A stretch of DNA of 64,000 nt from Lepraria neglecta (lineage: Eukaryota; Ascomycota; Lecanoromycetes; Lecanorales; Stereocaulaceae), in contig CM065653.1 of the NCBI GenBank assembly GCA_033220425.1, positions 682,001 through 746,000 of the forward strand, in the 5' to 3' direction. Positions within the stretch are counted from its first letter, which is position 1; each line of letters begins with the position of its first letter. Below, piece after piece: positions 44,650 through 56,306 of the stretch. A program made the position numbers and the translations under genes. The notes under the pieces were generated by a model. That model worked only from the letters and a program-made list of their open reading frames with translations. It was not told where the DNA came from and searched no databases.

Positions 44650-44958
44650 CTACCTAGGCAACCTCAACTTAGCCCCCGACCCCCTAGTACCCTCCTTACT
44701 AGGCCCCCTCTCCACAATCCCCTGCAACCCAAAATCCTTCCAAGCACTCTCATGTCTTTTCTGCGTCGCCCTCGTTATCCCAAACGCCGCATGCTGGTCC
44801 GGCACTACATCGTCTTCGTCTTCTGGATTCGGCGGCTGATGCTGGGGTGGGACGTAGATGAGTTCGTGGGGGAGGTGCGGGGGGCGGTTGAATTCTTCGA
44901 AGATGTCGGCGTGGCGGCCCGAGTGCAGGTGGATGTAGGTGTGGGTGCTGTCTTTGGA
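44650..44958 (-). CDS. Hypothetical protein, 3' exon (upstream exon not found)
   Basis: After an acceptor (CATCTAG) at 44959 the minus-strand frame is open for 102 codons: SKDSTHTYIHLHSGRHADIFEEF, then PHLPHELIYVPPQH, PEDEDDVVPDQHAAFGITRATQ, and WKDFGLQGIVERGPSKEG. The mixed hydrophilic composition and lack of stops suggest a real conserved fungal protein, but I do not recognise the family. The upstream exon must lie between 44970 and about 45250; a candidate ATG occurs at about 45045. A convergent layout with POL12 leaves about 170 bases between the stops. Confidence 0.5.
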   Translation of the reverse strand, partial: SKDSTHTYIHLHSGRHADIFEEFNRPPHLPHELIYVPPQHQPPNPEDEDDVVPDQHAAFGITRATQKRHESAWKDFGLQGIVERGPSKEGTRGSGAKLRLPR

Positions 44959-45405
44959 CTAGATGAAGGGCGGGGAGGTTAGTGGGAGAATCGCCCATGG
45001 GGGATGATGATGATGGGAAGGGGAGGGAGCAGGGAGGAGAGCACCATTGTAGGGGATAGAGCTTGAATAAGGAGGAGGTGGTGTATTGATGGGATGATGT
45101 GGCTATGCGGCGGCTTGGGGATGGTGCGATGTGGTGATGCGATGGTGGGTATGTCGAATAAACAGCAATTGTTGATGCTCAGAAAGGCAAATCGCGGCGA
45201 GGTGATGGCAGAGCGACCCCCGCGAAACGTCATTGGTGGGGCTCGCGGGGCACGACGTCAAACATGCTTTTTGTACGAATTGCATATTCAAGACGTAATT
45301 GACTATCCATCTACAAAACACACGCATCACATTCGAGAGGGTTTTCAGCCAGCATTGCTCTTACATCCTCCGTTAATCTCCTAAGTCTAGCTTAACCAAT
45401 TTATC

Positions 45406-45693
45406 ATGGACGCCCTCAAAAACGCAACCAACGTCGGTACAACCACCACATCACAGCAATCAGGCGAGGAGCCAGTGTCTGGGGACAAGGGGCAAGGGAC
45501 CATCAGCGAGCCTTATGATCAAGGGAATCAGGAAGGTAGGACAGAGTAATAGAAGATTGTGATTGTCAGGACAGTGCTGATCGTGGGTGCACGCACAGGC
45601 AAGGAAGGTGCAGGACCAAAAGAGGGCATGAGTGAAGCTCTGGATGATACGAAGAAGGCGGCTTCGGACGCTGCGGCGGGGCAGAGCTTGTGA
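45406..45693 (+). CDS. Small disordered, stress-type fungal protein
   Basis: Two exons (45406-45535, 45599-45693) give 74 residues: MDALKNATNVGTTTT, then EEPVSGDKGQGTISEPYDQGN, GPKEGMSEALDDTK and a short Ala-rich end. It has no hydrophobic core, is rich in Gly, Ser, Asp and Lys, and resembles small LEA/Grg1-like proteins that fungi express under stress or starvation. The function is unknown. The 63-base intron has donor GTAGGA and acceptor GCACAG. Confidence 0.7.
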
Positions 45694-45973
45694 AGTGGTG
45701 GAATTTTGATGACACTGGGCTTACGAGAATGAGAGAGAATATTAGACGGTGAAACCCAAGACGCGATGACCAGGCGTTCGACACAGCAACCCTAGGCCGA
45801 TCGAGGACGTTGTAACAATATGATGCTTGCAAGTCTATGAACTTGTACAAAATTTGTGTCACATACCAATATGCAAAGCCTCTTGATGCAAGCAAGGCGT
45901 CACAATGTAATGCAGAAACCCTCTATCCTTGTTGTTCCTTCCCACATGCTGTTTATCAAAAGCGCGTGCTTAC

Positions 45974-48900
45974 TCAAGAAAGCAACTCTTTGATATCCTC
46001 TATACGTTGCATTTTCTTCTCCTCTTCGCTCATCATGCCCAAGGAGCTTGCACTGTATAAGTTGTCAGCCATCGCCTCAAAGAGATAAAAGTAATGAAGC
46101 AAGTACTCACATGAACTTCTTCCTCTCCTGAATCTTCAACATCCTCCCCTCAATACTCCCACCCACAATGAATCTAATCACCTTGACCTCCTCATCTTGC
46201 CCCATCCTATGTACCCGGTCAATGGCTTGCGCCTCGACAGCGAAGCTCCACCATGGGTCCATCATAAATACCCTCTTGGCTGCTGTCAAGTTCAGTCCCA
46301 CACCTCCAGCCCTCAGACTCAGCAGCAAGACCATGCCATGGCCATTCTTCTTAGCAGATGCGACGGCGAACTCCGTAAGCACTGCTGCCCGCGCTTTCTG
46401 GGACATAGCACCGTCGAAGCGTAGGAAGGGGATATTGGATTGGGTGAGCGCTAGGGAGACGAGGTCAAGGAAGGAGGTGAATTGGGAGAAGACGACGGAC
46501 TTTGTACCTGGATTGCTTAGGCGAAGTGCTTTGAGGTGTGCGATAAGAGCGGCGATTTTGGCTGAGGAAGAATTTCCGATGCGGCGAAGGGTGATTCGTG
46601 GAAGCTTTGATGGCTCGCCAGGTTGAGTAGCGTTGTAGAGATCTTCAGCCTCGTCTTGGTCGTGGTGAACAACTTCGAAGATATCGCGTTGGTTGATAGG
46701 CAGTCTGCAATTGAAGCATAGTGGAAGGGTGTGCTTCTCTTTCTGATGCTCGATATAGTCGAGAAGGCATTTCTTGCACGCACTGTGCCAACAGCCAGTG
46801 ACGGCGGGCTCAATCATTGGTTCTTCGGAGCAGATTGGGCATTCGTTGTTTTCTTGGGACTGGATCTCTTGCAGAACGTAGGCGCCGAATTTGTTGGCTA
46901 TGTCCTGCTCTCCTGAGTTGGAGTCGGAGGTGAACCTTTCTATCAGTTCTTGCAGGTCCATATCATCAGCAAGACCGTTTGCTACGTCCGAAGCAGCTGC
47001 AGCCTCCTCTTCTTCCGCAGCAATGGCTTTATTTCGTGTTAGGACAGGGTGGCAGCATGATTGGCGGAGGCGGAGAATCTGGGCGAAGATGGTGGTATAA
47101 GATTTCAAGAGTGTGCCTGCTTCCATAGTGGCATTGAATGTACGCTTAGCACGCGTAAAGATGTAATCGTAGACTTCTCTTTCTTGCTTGGATAATTCAA
47201 GCTCCTCAATCTCAACAGTACGAGGCGGGAGAGGAACCAAAGCTTGACCATCGGGTGTCTTCATATCTTTCGTACGACGCATGACGAGAGGCTCAAGCAC
47301 TGTCTGCACGACATCAAGAGCACGGATGAAGTCCTTCGACTCGAACGGCACAGTGATGAACGTCTTCCAGAACGAGAAATTCGACCAAGGCTCCACACGT
47401 AAGAAATGTACCAGGCTGAAGAGGTCTTCAAGTCGATTGACGATAGGCGTACCTGTGAGGACCCATCGATGCTGGGCTGTGATCTCATAGCAAGCTTTGG
47501 CCGTCTTCGACTGTCTATTCTTGATGAAATGTGCTTCGTCCAGAATGACACGGAAGAAGTCTAGAGAGAAAAGACCACCATGCGAGCCACGATCTCCGCC
47601 TCGAGCGGCAACTTGATTGAACTCAGATAGGACAATACCATAGCTGGTGATGATCAGATTAGGAGCAGATGCAGCATTGGCTTCGCAACACAGATTCTGT
47701 AAATTTGCTGCCTTGTCACTACCGTAGTAAACAAGTGTCTTCAACGTTCCAGGCTTACATGCCTTGGCAGCTTCGCTCTCCCATTGTGCTAGAAGGGACA
47801 TAGGGGCTACAACGAGCGTAGTGCATGGTGCTGGTTCGACAGATGATGAGCTTTTGGGTAATCTTGGCAGGTTTGTGACTGAGTTTATGCTGGACTCTGA
47901 GGCTTGCATAGATACTTCCGACCTATGAGAATGCATCAGACTGAGCATCTCAATTGTTTTGCCAAGGCCCATTTCTACACACGTCAGTATTTCAATCCCA
48001 TATCAAGGACTATTGCAACATACCATCAGCTAGAATCCCGCCAAGGCAGTGCTGCTCTTGGGCAGGAAAGTCCAAGGATAATTCGCCGGAATAAGGATTG
48101 ACGTAAAAGCTGCTCTGACCGGCTACAGATGGGACTTCCTGATCGTCCATGTCCTTGGTCGGCCAAGAGTATTCCTCCCACAGTGGATGCATAGATATTT
48201 CCTTACTATCAGACTTCTCATCCTTTTCTTTGCTCATCATCCAATGCAGAGCCTGCTTCTGATACTTCCTCAGATCCATGACAAAAGTGTTTGCAGGTTC
48301 GCGTGTAGGCGTATCGAAGTCGAAAGACTGTGCCTTCTTGTACAAGCTGTCGAGCTGGTCTTGCTCCAGCTCTTTCCCTTCTTCAGCTTCCTCATCGGGA
48401 GGCGTGGAGCTACCGCCAGGAGTGGAAGTGGACTTCTTGCTTTCTTCATCCTTGTCATGTTGCTCGGCTATCTCAGCAGCCTGCAGGATACCTTGCCGCT
48501 TGTGCTTCGCTGTAGTATCATTAATCGTCGAAGGGTGTAAGTTGATTTCGTCGAATAGCTTCATCAAGGCTACCTGCCGCAGCCGTAGATCCTTCTCTTC
48601 CGAGGTTTCCTTCTCCTCAAAGATTCCTGTCGTTCTGTTGTTGTCTTCTGGCCTCCGGAAGCCGCTTGCCTCGAACGCCCTCCTTAACAAAGAGCACCTT
48701 AATTGCAGCTCAATGGTATCATTGACTCTTAGTCTTTCCGGAGCTAGGAAGCAACCCCCATCAAATCGGCAGACTTTCTGGTCCATCAACGTAGACACCC
48801 AGTCAGCGGTCTCCTTTGGTAATCTTGCCACCTCTTCTCCTCTCGCATTTGTAACCCGCACTATAACATCGACTCTCATTCTAGCAGCACTAAGCTTAGC

Positions 48901-49587
48901 CGGCTGTACTGCCTTCCCGCCTCTTCCAATTTTCACAGGCGGCCTGATCTTCGTACGCTCGATCTTGATAGCCTCGCCTATCCCAAGTAGACTAGTGCCA
49001 CTTTTCGTTGCCCATGCTCCAACACCGAATGCTCCAACGTATCTGTATTCTGGCATTCTTTCTAGGACTTCCCTCTTCTCCGTCTTGATTTGTGGTTCCT
49101 TCTCTTCTAGCTTTAACCTCGCAGCGTTTCGCTCGGGAAGCCTCGAGCAGAAGGCATCCTTGATCGAACTTGATGTAGGTCTTGTAGGCTGAGCTGCGGC
49201 CACTGGGGCAGTGTTCCAGGAGCCATCAAGGTACATGTTTATTGCAAGTTCCATGTTATCGCCTGACACCTCTCGTAGTTTGTCGAATGTAGCGGTCGCC
49301 ACCTTGTCTCCCACGAAGCTTTCGAAGGTCTGCTTATCGAATCCAACCGAGCCATCCTCACCATTTTCTCCGGTTCCATTGTGGATACTTATGTCAGTCT
49401 GGCTCGATGCTGGCGGGACGGCGTCAGGTAATGTCTCGTCGAGAGTGTTGATGGACGTTGACGACGACGCGTCGTGATGATCTGCTGGCAAACCATTTGC
49501 GAATGGACCCTTCTCTTCTATTGGTGACTCTTCGACGAAGAAGCGCCTTTTCTTCGCAGGTCGCTGATCAATATCGGAGACACTCAT
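45974..49587 (-). CDS. RAD5: DNA repair helicase/ubiquitin ligase RAD5 (SNF2 family)
   Basis: Three exons (49587-48024, 47974-46111, 46052-45974) give 1168 residues, as in fungal RAD5. RAD5 polyubiquitylates PCNA for error-free damage bypass and remodels stalled forks. The N-terminal part has a UBA-like stretch (ANMELAINMYLDG-like) and the HIRAN region (YRYVGAFGVGAWATKSG). The helicase core follows: LADEMGLGKTIEMLSLMHSHR (Walker A, split by intron 1), DEAH box in VILDEAHFIKN, and WVLTGTPIVNRLEDLFSL. The inserted RING is CPICSEEPMIEPAVTGCWHSACKKC. Helicase C has SVVFSQFTSFLDLV and AIDRVHRMGQDEEVKVIRF. The last short exon ends KKMQRIEDIKELLS. Confidence 0.95.
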
Positions 49588-50172
49588 TGTTCGAGTCTCG
49601 AAACACCTAGAATGTCGAGGTTAGAGAAAGTCTAGCGGGCTTAGAAAACGCGTAGATCACGTGTATCAATTAATCAGCGCGATATTACTATCAACCTCAT
49701 CGAGCCAACGAGTGCTTGCATGGTTCATCGTTTTGGGTCTTTTGGGTGCTAATCTGTTTCTACAGGTTCTTTAGAATGGTGGAGAAAGTTACTGGCGAGC
49801 AAGGTTATGGCTGGCTTGACATCATTTAAAGACTTGATTATGGGATACGCTCATGCCTAATGCCTAATGTACGATTGATTATTCCTTTTGAACACCCTCG
49901 AGCGCTTCCTCCTGAGAAGAGTGCTTCAATGATGCTGAAAATGTTGCTTTTCTACCCTATCCTTGCATATTCTATCCTAGAAGATATGCCACAATACAAA
50001 GAATCCTCCATATCCTGCGAATTCTATCGAACACCTCGTAAATGCGGACAATAGTCGTGCTCATCATAAAGTGCTGATTGAGAAAAAGAAATTCCATGTT
50101 CGACTGTATTTTACATCCATCCAACGAGAAAAGAAGTGAACAATTGGGTATATTGAAACCGAGAAGGAGATG
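49588..50172. promoter_or_regulatory. RAD5 upstream region with a perfect MluI cell-cycle box
   Basis: ACGCGT lies at 49648-49653, about 60 bases before the RAD5 start, and CACGTG follows at about 49658. MCB sites control replication and repair genes in yeasts. The rest of the region is AT-rich 3' flank of the next minus-strand gene; no further gene is seen. Confidence 0.5.
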
Positions 50173-53100
50173 TTACTGGCTTTGCCAGGCTAAATGTGCT
50201 TGTCTAAGAGCTACAAGCATTGTAAGCTGAAGTCCTGGGGAGGTGAAAGTGGCAAGTGGGATTTACCTTGGAGGACATCAGCTTGTCCCTGTGGATGCTC
50301 ACAGGCGCATTGGAGTGTACTGCCGTCGATGAAGTCAAGAAGAACGCCTGCACCTTTGTCAAAATTCACCGTGGTCAGAGAGTAGGGGCAGATGAACATA
50401 CTATTTGGTAGTTCTTGGCGATCTTGGTCTGGTACATAAGGGGTTCGGAACTGTGAGAGTGCGTATCGTTTTGTGAGGACCTTTGAGTTCTATTGTATTT
50501 TGTCAGCACGAGTATCATAAGCAGTCAGGGAGTGTTAGCTGACATTGTCTGACTTCGAAGCCGAAAGGACTAGAATGCCTTGACCGTCAATGACCATATG
50601 CCGTCTCTTCCACAGCTACAATACTGGTTAACCTATCGTCAAGAGCGTTGGACTAGCAGAACTTACTAATGTATCAGGGAACTGAACATTCACATCTCCA
50701 ACTTCTACCGAGGAAGCAGGCATCTCAAGTATTGGCTCGTGATGCTCCATGATGGGACTCTCCTTCGGGCTAGGGCTCAATGCCTGAGCAATGCTTCTTC
50801 GAGACATAGAGGAGATGTTGGACATGCGCTTCATGAGTCGACTCCGTTTCGAATCCTTCTTCTCGTCCTTCGTCCCATCTGGAGTGGTGGCGCCGCTCAT
50901 AGAAGAGTCGCTGATAGTACGTGGCAGTTCATTCTCACTTGCAGCGCGGCTGGATTTGGAGCGAACACTGGCAAAAGAGTCTCTTCGCCTGGTTGGTGAG
51001 GGCTTAGTCGGTGATGGTTCGCCCTTCTGGTCTATACTTGAGGAAGATCCAGAACGCGTAGATGCGTACCTAGGTCGAGGTGGCTTAAGCGGAGAAAGTG
51101 GTGGAGGACCCATGGTTTGATGCTCCACTACCAGAGGGCTTTGATGAAGGTCCATGGTTCGGGGATCGGAAGGATTGCGAGGCGTCTCGCGTTTCTTATT
51201 CTTTGCGTCGCGAACGATCGTAGCAGTAACAGACACTGATTCCGGACGAGAGCTTCCAGCATTAGTAAACTGCTTGAAAGGGTTGACTTTGATTGTCTCT
51301 GGTGATGAGGACGGTGATGGGTATGCAGTGCTTGGACGGCTTTCGCTATTGTTACCGCGACCTGGAACAGACGCGGTAGGTGGAGTCTGTTGGGAGGTCT
51401 TGCGTACAGCGGCGAATCCATTGGGGGAGGAAGCTTGCGGTGATGGACTGGTTGGGCGGGCTGATAATTGTTCAAGCGCTTTGATTCGTTGCGAAATGCC
51501 TGTGGAAACGCCAATTTTCTTCGGCAGCGGCGGGACTGCTTGTTGGGTATCAGTGCGAGGAGGTTGAGTTGCGGAGAAAGATCGGGAAGACATGGGTGTG
51601 GGCATTGGGGGTGAAGAGACGACTTCTTCATCCCTGCTTTGTGGAGTAAGCGGGCTCGAGACGCTTCGAGATGCTCTCGTCTCTACCAATCTTTGTTCGC
51701 TCTCTGTCCGTGAAAACACAGGCTTGATAGGGGACTTCGAAACTGAGACTGGCTTGGCCTCCTGTAGCGTGGCGCTCTTGAGCTCTTCCATGAATGATTC
51801 ATCCGAGAGAAATGGTTCCTCTGAATGGTCGGGGCTGGACACTCTATGGATTGGAGGGACTACACCTTGCCTTCGTACCCGTCGCTCTGTGTGCTGTCCA
51901 TCAATAGTGTTTGATGAGGATCGCTGCGTAGCTATTAGATCGCTATCTTGAGATTGGTGGTTGTCCATTGAGGTTGCCACCAATGGCTCAGTCTCGGGCT
52001 TGAGAGATGACTCTGAATTGGGTGGTGCTTGGAAAGTGGCTTGATGTGGGCTAAGGCTGAACTCTTCATCTTCATCGATTGGGGGAAGTGGCACTTCGTG
52101 GGCGTTGACAGTTTCCACAGTTACGGCAGGAGCTCCCAGAGAGGAAGGCTCTGGTGCTTCAAGTGCTCTGGTCTCGTTGTGGGAGTCTTGGGAAGATGAT
52201 GTATCATGAGTTGGTATACTTTGCTCAGGCACCTTTTCTGCGCCTACAGATGTCTTGTTCGGTAAGACTGCCTCTTCTTCGTTGACGCACACTGCAGAGA
52301 CTTTTTCATCCGTTGAGGGTAGGTGATATGTAGGCGTTGGTGGGTCGTTTATTACAGAAGCTTGAGGTTCTTTCTCAGAATTTTGTTCGCTTACCGCTTG
52401 TTCATTTCCAGATGACAAGGACTGTTCTGTAGGTAAAGAGGGTTGCGGAGAATCCTGATGGCTCTCGGTTGGGATAACTTCATTCGTAAGGTCGGCCTCA
52501 TCTCCCTGCCCTTCCGAGTTGATGATTTGCCGACCATTCGACTGATCATGGGGATCTTCGATCTCGTTGACTGTTGATAGGTCAACTTTCTCTAAGGTTG
52601 TGGGCTCTGGCTCGGCGATAGACTCTTGCGTTTTCTGTCCCATTATTTCCTCTTCCTCTGTGATTGATGAAGCTTGCGTCGAGGGTCCTTCGCAAGTTTC
52701 CGGTATCGATATTGGTGAAGCCTCTAGATTGCGGTGCTCTTCCCTATTGAGGTCCCTGATGGAAACATGCACAAGATCCGACTCTGCTGGAGGGGTGGTG
52801 TCATAGGGTATGGCACTTGGGATCGAGTCATCAGATTCAGGTTTGGTGATTCCTTCCTCAGCAGGCAACGAATCGATTCCAAGACCAGTGACCGGCTTCT
52901 GTGCTGCCAACTGCTTCTGCCTTATCTGTAGAGCTTTCATCAATCTTCGTTTTTCGGGAGTCATCTTCGGTGATTTTGGTTCGGGTGTCTTTGCAGGTGT
53001 TGGGAGCCCGTTGCTTGGGATAGGAATCTTTCGATCGGGTATTTGGATGGGCGTTATAGGTGCGGGAGGAAGCGGCTGCCTCGGTGATTTCCTGTCAGAG

Positions 53101-54200
53101 AAGCTGCTCTGAGCTTGCGAAGATTTTGGCCTTCCTGAAACAAGTTTCCGGGGTGGCATACGGAGACCAGCAGGCAGCGTTGACACTGGTCGAAAGCTAC
53201 CGAACCCATCCGACTTATCTGAGCGTAGAATTGAGGAGTCCATTGAAGGACGCGGTCCCAATTTCACCTTGGGCTTGTACTGGTACGCGTTGTCCAGATC
53301 CCGTGTACTGGGCCGGGCGGATTGGGAGGAAACCCGCCCTTCAACACTTGGTCCTGTATCGAATCCCATGTAGTCAAGTATTGCTCTTGGACCGGTTTCC
53401 TCACCAAGGTGTTTGCCGGGCGTTGGTGGAAGGTCCTTGTCAGCGTTGCTGCTGGTCCGGGGTCTTTGTAGGCTTCGCGTAGTCACGGAGGGCGACGTGC
53501 TGTGATGATGACCCGCACTAGCGCTTCCGTTCAGCTTTTCTGATAGGAAGTTCCCTGAAGTTGGTCGATGCTCTTCCCCCTCTCCCACACCTTTTCCATT
53601 GTGCTCTTTGTCAATTGGTGACTCAGATACGTCCTCTGTAATTTCGGCTAAGCCTTGTTGTGGGAGGGACTCGTTTGAGGATTTTACTGATGCTGAGGCT
53701 GTATGTAGCGAGCATGCGGAGGATAGGTTAGAGTCTTGCAGATCAGACGGGGTGGCGAACGTAAATATAGTATCGTAGAGGGTGAACTTCTCAGCTACAG
53801 ATTGGAACTGTACCGTTACCCGAGCTGTGGTCATCTTAGCATACAGTCGAAGTTCATATTCGACGTCAGTCAACATTTTACCTTGCAGTAATCGGGACGT
53901 TCCTTCCGGAATATATTTGAGTATCACCTTCCTCCTACGATACTGTATAAAGCCAAACAAGGGCGACTGCTCCTTATATCGATTGACAGCTTCCTTCGCC
54001 TCCGCGAGACCACCACTTCCCTTCTCGTACAAGCCCACTTCATCTCGAGTTGTATACTTTAGCAAGAACCTATATACGACGAGATTAGCAACGGTTTGTA
54101 TTTGGAAAGCGCTAGGGACCACGAACCATCCTCCACCTTCTCCCAGAGCAGACTGGTAAGCCTCGTTCACATCCGTGGCCTCCAAGCCATTGAGCGACAT
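50173..54200 (-). CDS. Very long protein with N-terminal ADF-homology-like domain and disordered middle
   Basis: Six exons (54200-54127, 54069-53882, 53824-50667, 50615-50544, 50489-50267, 50210-50173) give 1250 residues. Residues 1-130 fit an ADF/cofilin-homology fold: GGWFLLKYTTRDEVGLYEKGSGGLAEA, then PLFGFIQYRRRKVILKYIPEG, and ARVTVQFQSVAEKFTLYDTIFTF, each in the expected order. About 950 residues are then low-complexity, rich in Ser, Pro, Glu and basic SPxR motifs, with many possible phosphorylation sites. The end is a compact, PH-like conserved block (LWKRRHMVIDGQGILVLSASK, then SLTTVNFDKGAGVLLDFIDG, ending ALRQAHLAWQSQ). A role at the actin cortex or as a signalling scaffold is inferred. 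Confidence 0.85.
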
Positions 54201-54657
54201 TTCGCCTCTTCATGGACTCTGTTGGAGACTTTATCGTCCTCAACTCTGCAGAATCCCGATCTCTAACAACCTTTGTCGCTTATAGATCTCGGGACCCTGG
54301 TCGATCACAGTCAGGGGCTCGAAAAGCTTAGCGCGTCATGTAGAGGGGCATTTTCAGTATTCTTTTGAGCCTTCAATGTTGCTGAATGTCTACAGTGAAG
54401 CTGGACGAACGCAGCTCAAAAACCTCTGCGTGAGGAGTGGGGTTTCTTCAGGAGGATTATGGCCCTCTCCGTTTCCGTCCCTTGGGGCACAGAGCAGAGA
54501 TAGCGAGCCCGGTTCCTGCATGTTTTACCCGCGCATCAATCCCGCCCAATAGCTTCAACTTCACGACCCAATCACAGCCGCCAAAATTTCTTAATACGGA
54601 TTGCTTGGCGCCTCAGCGAAAGCCTCAGCGAGAAATAATACGAGCATCATTCAAATA
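54201..54657. promoter_or_regulatory. Divergent promoter region, ADF-like gene / OHCU decarboxylase
   Basis: About 457 bases lie between two start codons that point away from each other. CCAAT occurs as CCCAATAGC near 54543 and CCCAATCAC near 54568. No gene is seen inside. Confidence 0.45.
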
Positions 54658-55299
54658 ATGGCTTCCACTGGCCTTCCTTCTATCTCAACCCTCCACTCTC
54701 TTCAATCGCCCCAGCTCGCAGCGGTCCTGGACCTCCTCTTCGAACCGTGTGTTCCGCTACATACCCTCTCCGTGAACCTCCTGCACGAGCAGACATTCTC
54801 CTCATACGACGACCTGATCACCAGTATTGGTGTGCAGCTTACGGACCTTGCGGAGTCATCTTCTACTAGTGATACACGATGGCTCGAAAGCATACTAGGA
54901 GCTCATCCGAGGCTGGGCGAGAAGAAAATAGATAGCACACAGAGCAAGGAAGAACAGGCACAGTTGGCATCGGGGCACCACGCTGGAGAAGACAAGTTGT
55001 CGGAGATGAATACGCTTTACGAGCAGACATTTCCTGGGCTACGATATGTGTAAGTGGGAGTCACCACAATGCACACATGGACCTTATCCTATCATAGTGC
55101 CTTCGTCAATGGCAGAGACCGGCCTGCGATATTGGACGACATGCAGGGCCGCATCGATCGAAAAGACATCTCTCTCGAGCGAGCAGAGGCAATAAAGGTT
55201 CGGGCTTGAGCTTCTCCCTTCAACCTAAGCATTGATTACTTATATATACAGGCAATGTGCCAGATCGCAGCCGACCGTGCCCGCAAGCTCCAGCAATGA
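54658..55299 (+). CDS. OHCU decarboxylase (uric acid degradation)
   Basis: This enzyme decarboxylates 2-oxo-4-hydroxy-4-carboxy-5-ureidoimidazoline to S-allantoin after urate oxidase, usually in peroxisomes or cytosol. Three exons (54658-55049, 55098-55197, 55252-55299) give 179 residues, the family size. Family text includes LVNLLHEQTFSSYDDLI-like helices, LGAHPRLGEKK (the catalytic His is in AHPRLG), EMNTLYEQTFPGLRYVAFVNGRDRPAILDDM and RIDRKDISLERAEAIKAMCQIAADRARKL. No peroxisomal C-terminal signal is seen (it ends KLQQ). It is convergent with the next gene, 81 bases apart. Confidence 0.92.
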
Positions 55300-55380
55300 G
55301 GAATTTATGTTTAACGAACGCCAATCCTATGTATGCCTTTGCCCTTCATTTCAATCATCGCGTCCTACACCGTACGCCGT

Positions 55381-56306
55381 TCAAACCCCTATCACGGCAC
55401 TGGGAAGGAACGGACCTGAAAACCCAGACCCGGCGGGCGCTATTGACACTTCATCATGCCTCTCGTTCTCCATCACGAGGTCAATTGCTTTTCCGCCAGG
55501 GTCAACGGCATACTGATAGCCAGTGTTAAGGCTATCGAATGAATAGGATGCGTCGCAAAACTCGGATCCTGAGTCTGATGAATCCAGCATGTTGAAATCG
55601 CTGTAGATAGATTGGCTACCATCAATATCATCGCCTTCGTCCACCTCTTCGTCCGTGTCATCGCCGTCGTAATCGAGATTGTTGTCCTCACGGTCGAACT
55701 CATCGTACTCCGATGTATCCATCTCTAGGCCGGAGTGGCTGGAAGTCTCTCTCGATAAGACTAAATTGGTTCTGTTGCGGTCAGCCAGGGTCTCAATATA
55801 TAGCACAACCTACAGATATGGGTATCTGCAACTTACGGTCCTCTCATCTCTACCTTGTCTATTCCCTTTTTCCTTTTCATGGCAATCGAGTTGAGTATTG
55901 CGGCCTTCCGGAGCAGCTTGCCTCCCGAAAACCTTTGTCTTGCCCAAACTCCGACACGCGGATGTGTACTGCCAACGATGTGTGTGGTCGGTGTTGCATA
56001 CGGTTTGCTGAGCCTGGATGTTACAAGATCCAGTCGGAGTCTTCGTTTCTTTCTTTGCACGTGCTCTTGGTCATCGACGTCTTCCTGGGTCCGGGACCTT
56101 TTCAGATACTTTCGGGGTGCTGCCTCTGCCGATTTGCTTGAATCCGAGGATTTACGGAACGACTTGGAGGGCGAGAAGCAGCCTACGGTCGAGGGGTACC
56201 ATTGCTGTTCGGAGGCCCTCGCCTTACTGGAATGAATAAGACGGTTCGAACCTATGGGTGGCCATTCAATAAGCATATCGGACCGATCTGGCAGCCGCCA
56301 TAACAA
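55381..56306 (-). CDS. Hypothetical nuclear-type protein, basic N-terminus and acidic C-terminus
   Basis: Two exons (56306-55837, 55771-55381) join in frame to about 286 residues. The first half is rich in Lys/Arg/Ser with several basic clusters that could be nuclear signals (KYLKRSRTQED, QRKKRRLRLD, MKRKKGID). The second half is very acidic (DYDGDDTDEEVDEGDDIDG) and ends in a milder block. I do not recognise a domain. The basic/acidic layout is common in chromatin or ribosome-assembly proteins. The start could be the later Met in MLIEWPP. Confidence 0.65.

Noticed and set aside
46168-49477. Long plus-strand frames opposite RAD5
   Set aside because: They are shadows of the RAD5 gene on the other strand; their composition follows its codons.
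50739-53482. Plus-strand frames opposite the long ADF-like gene
   Set aside because: They are antisense shadows of a Ser-rich coding exon and have no domains.
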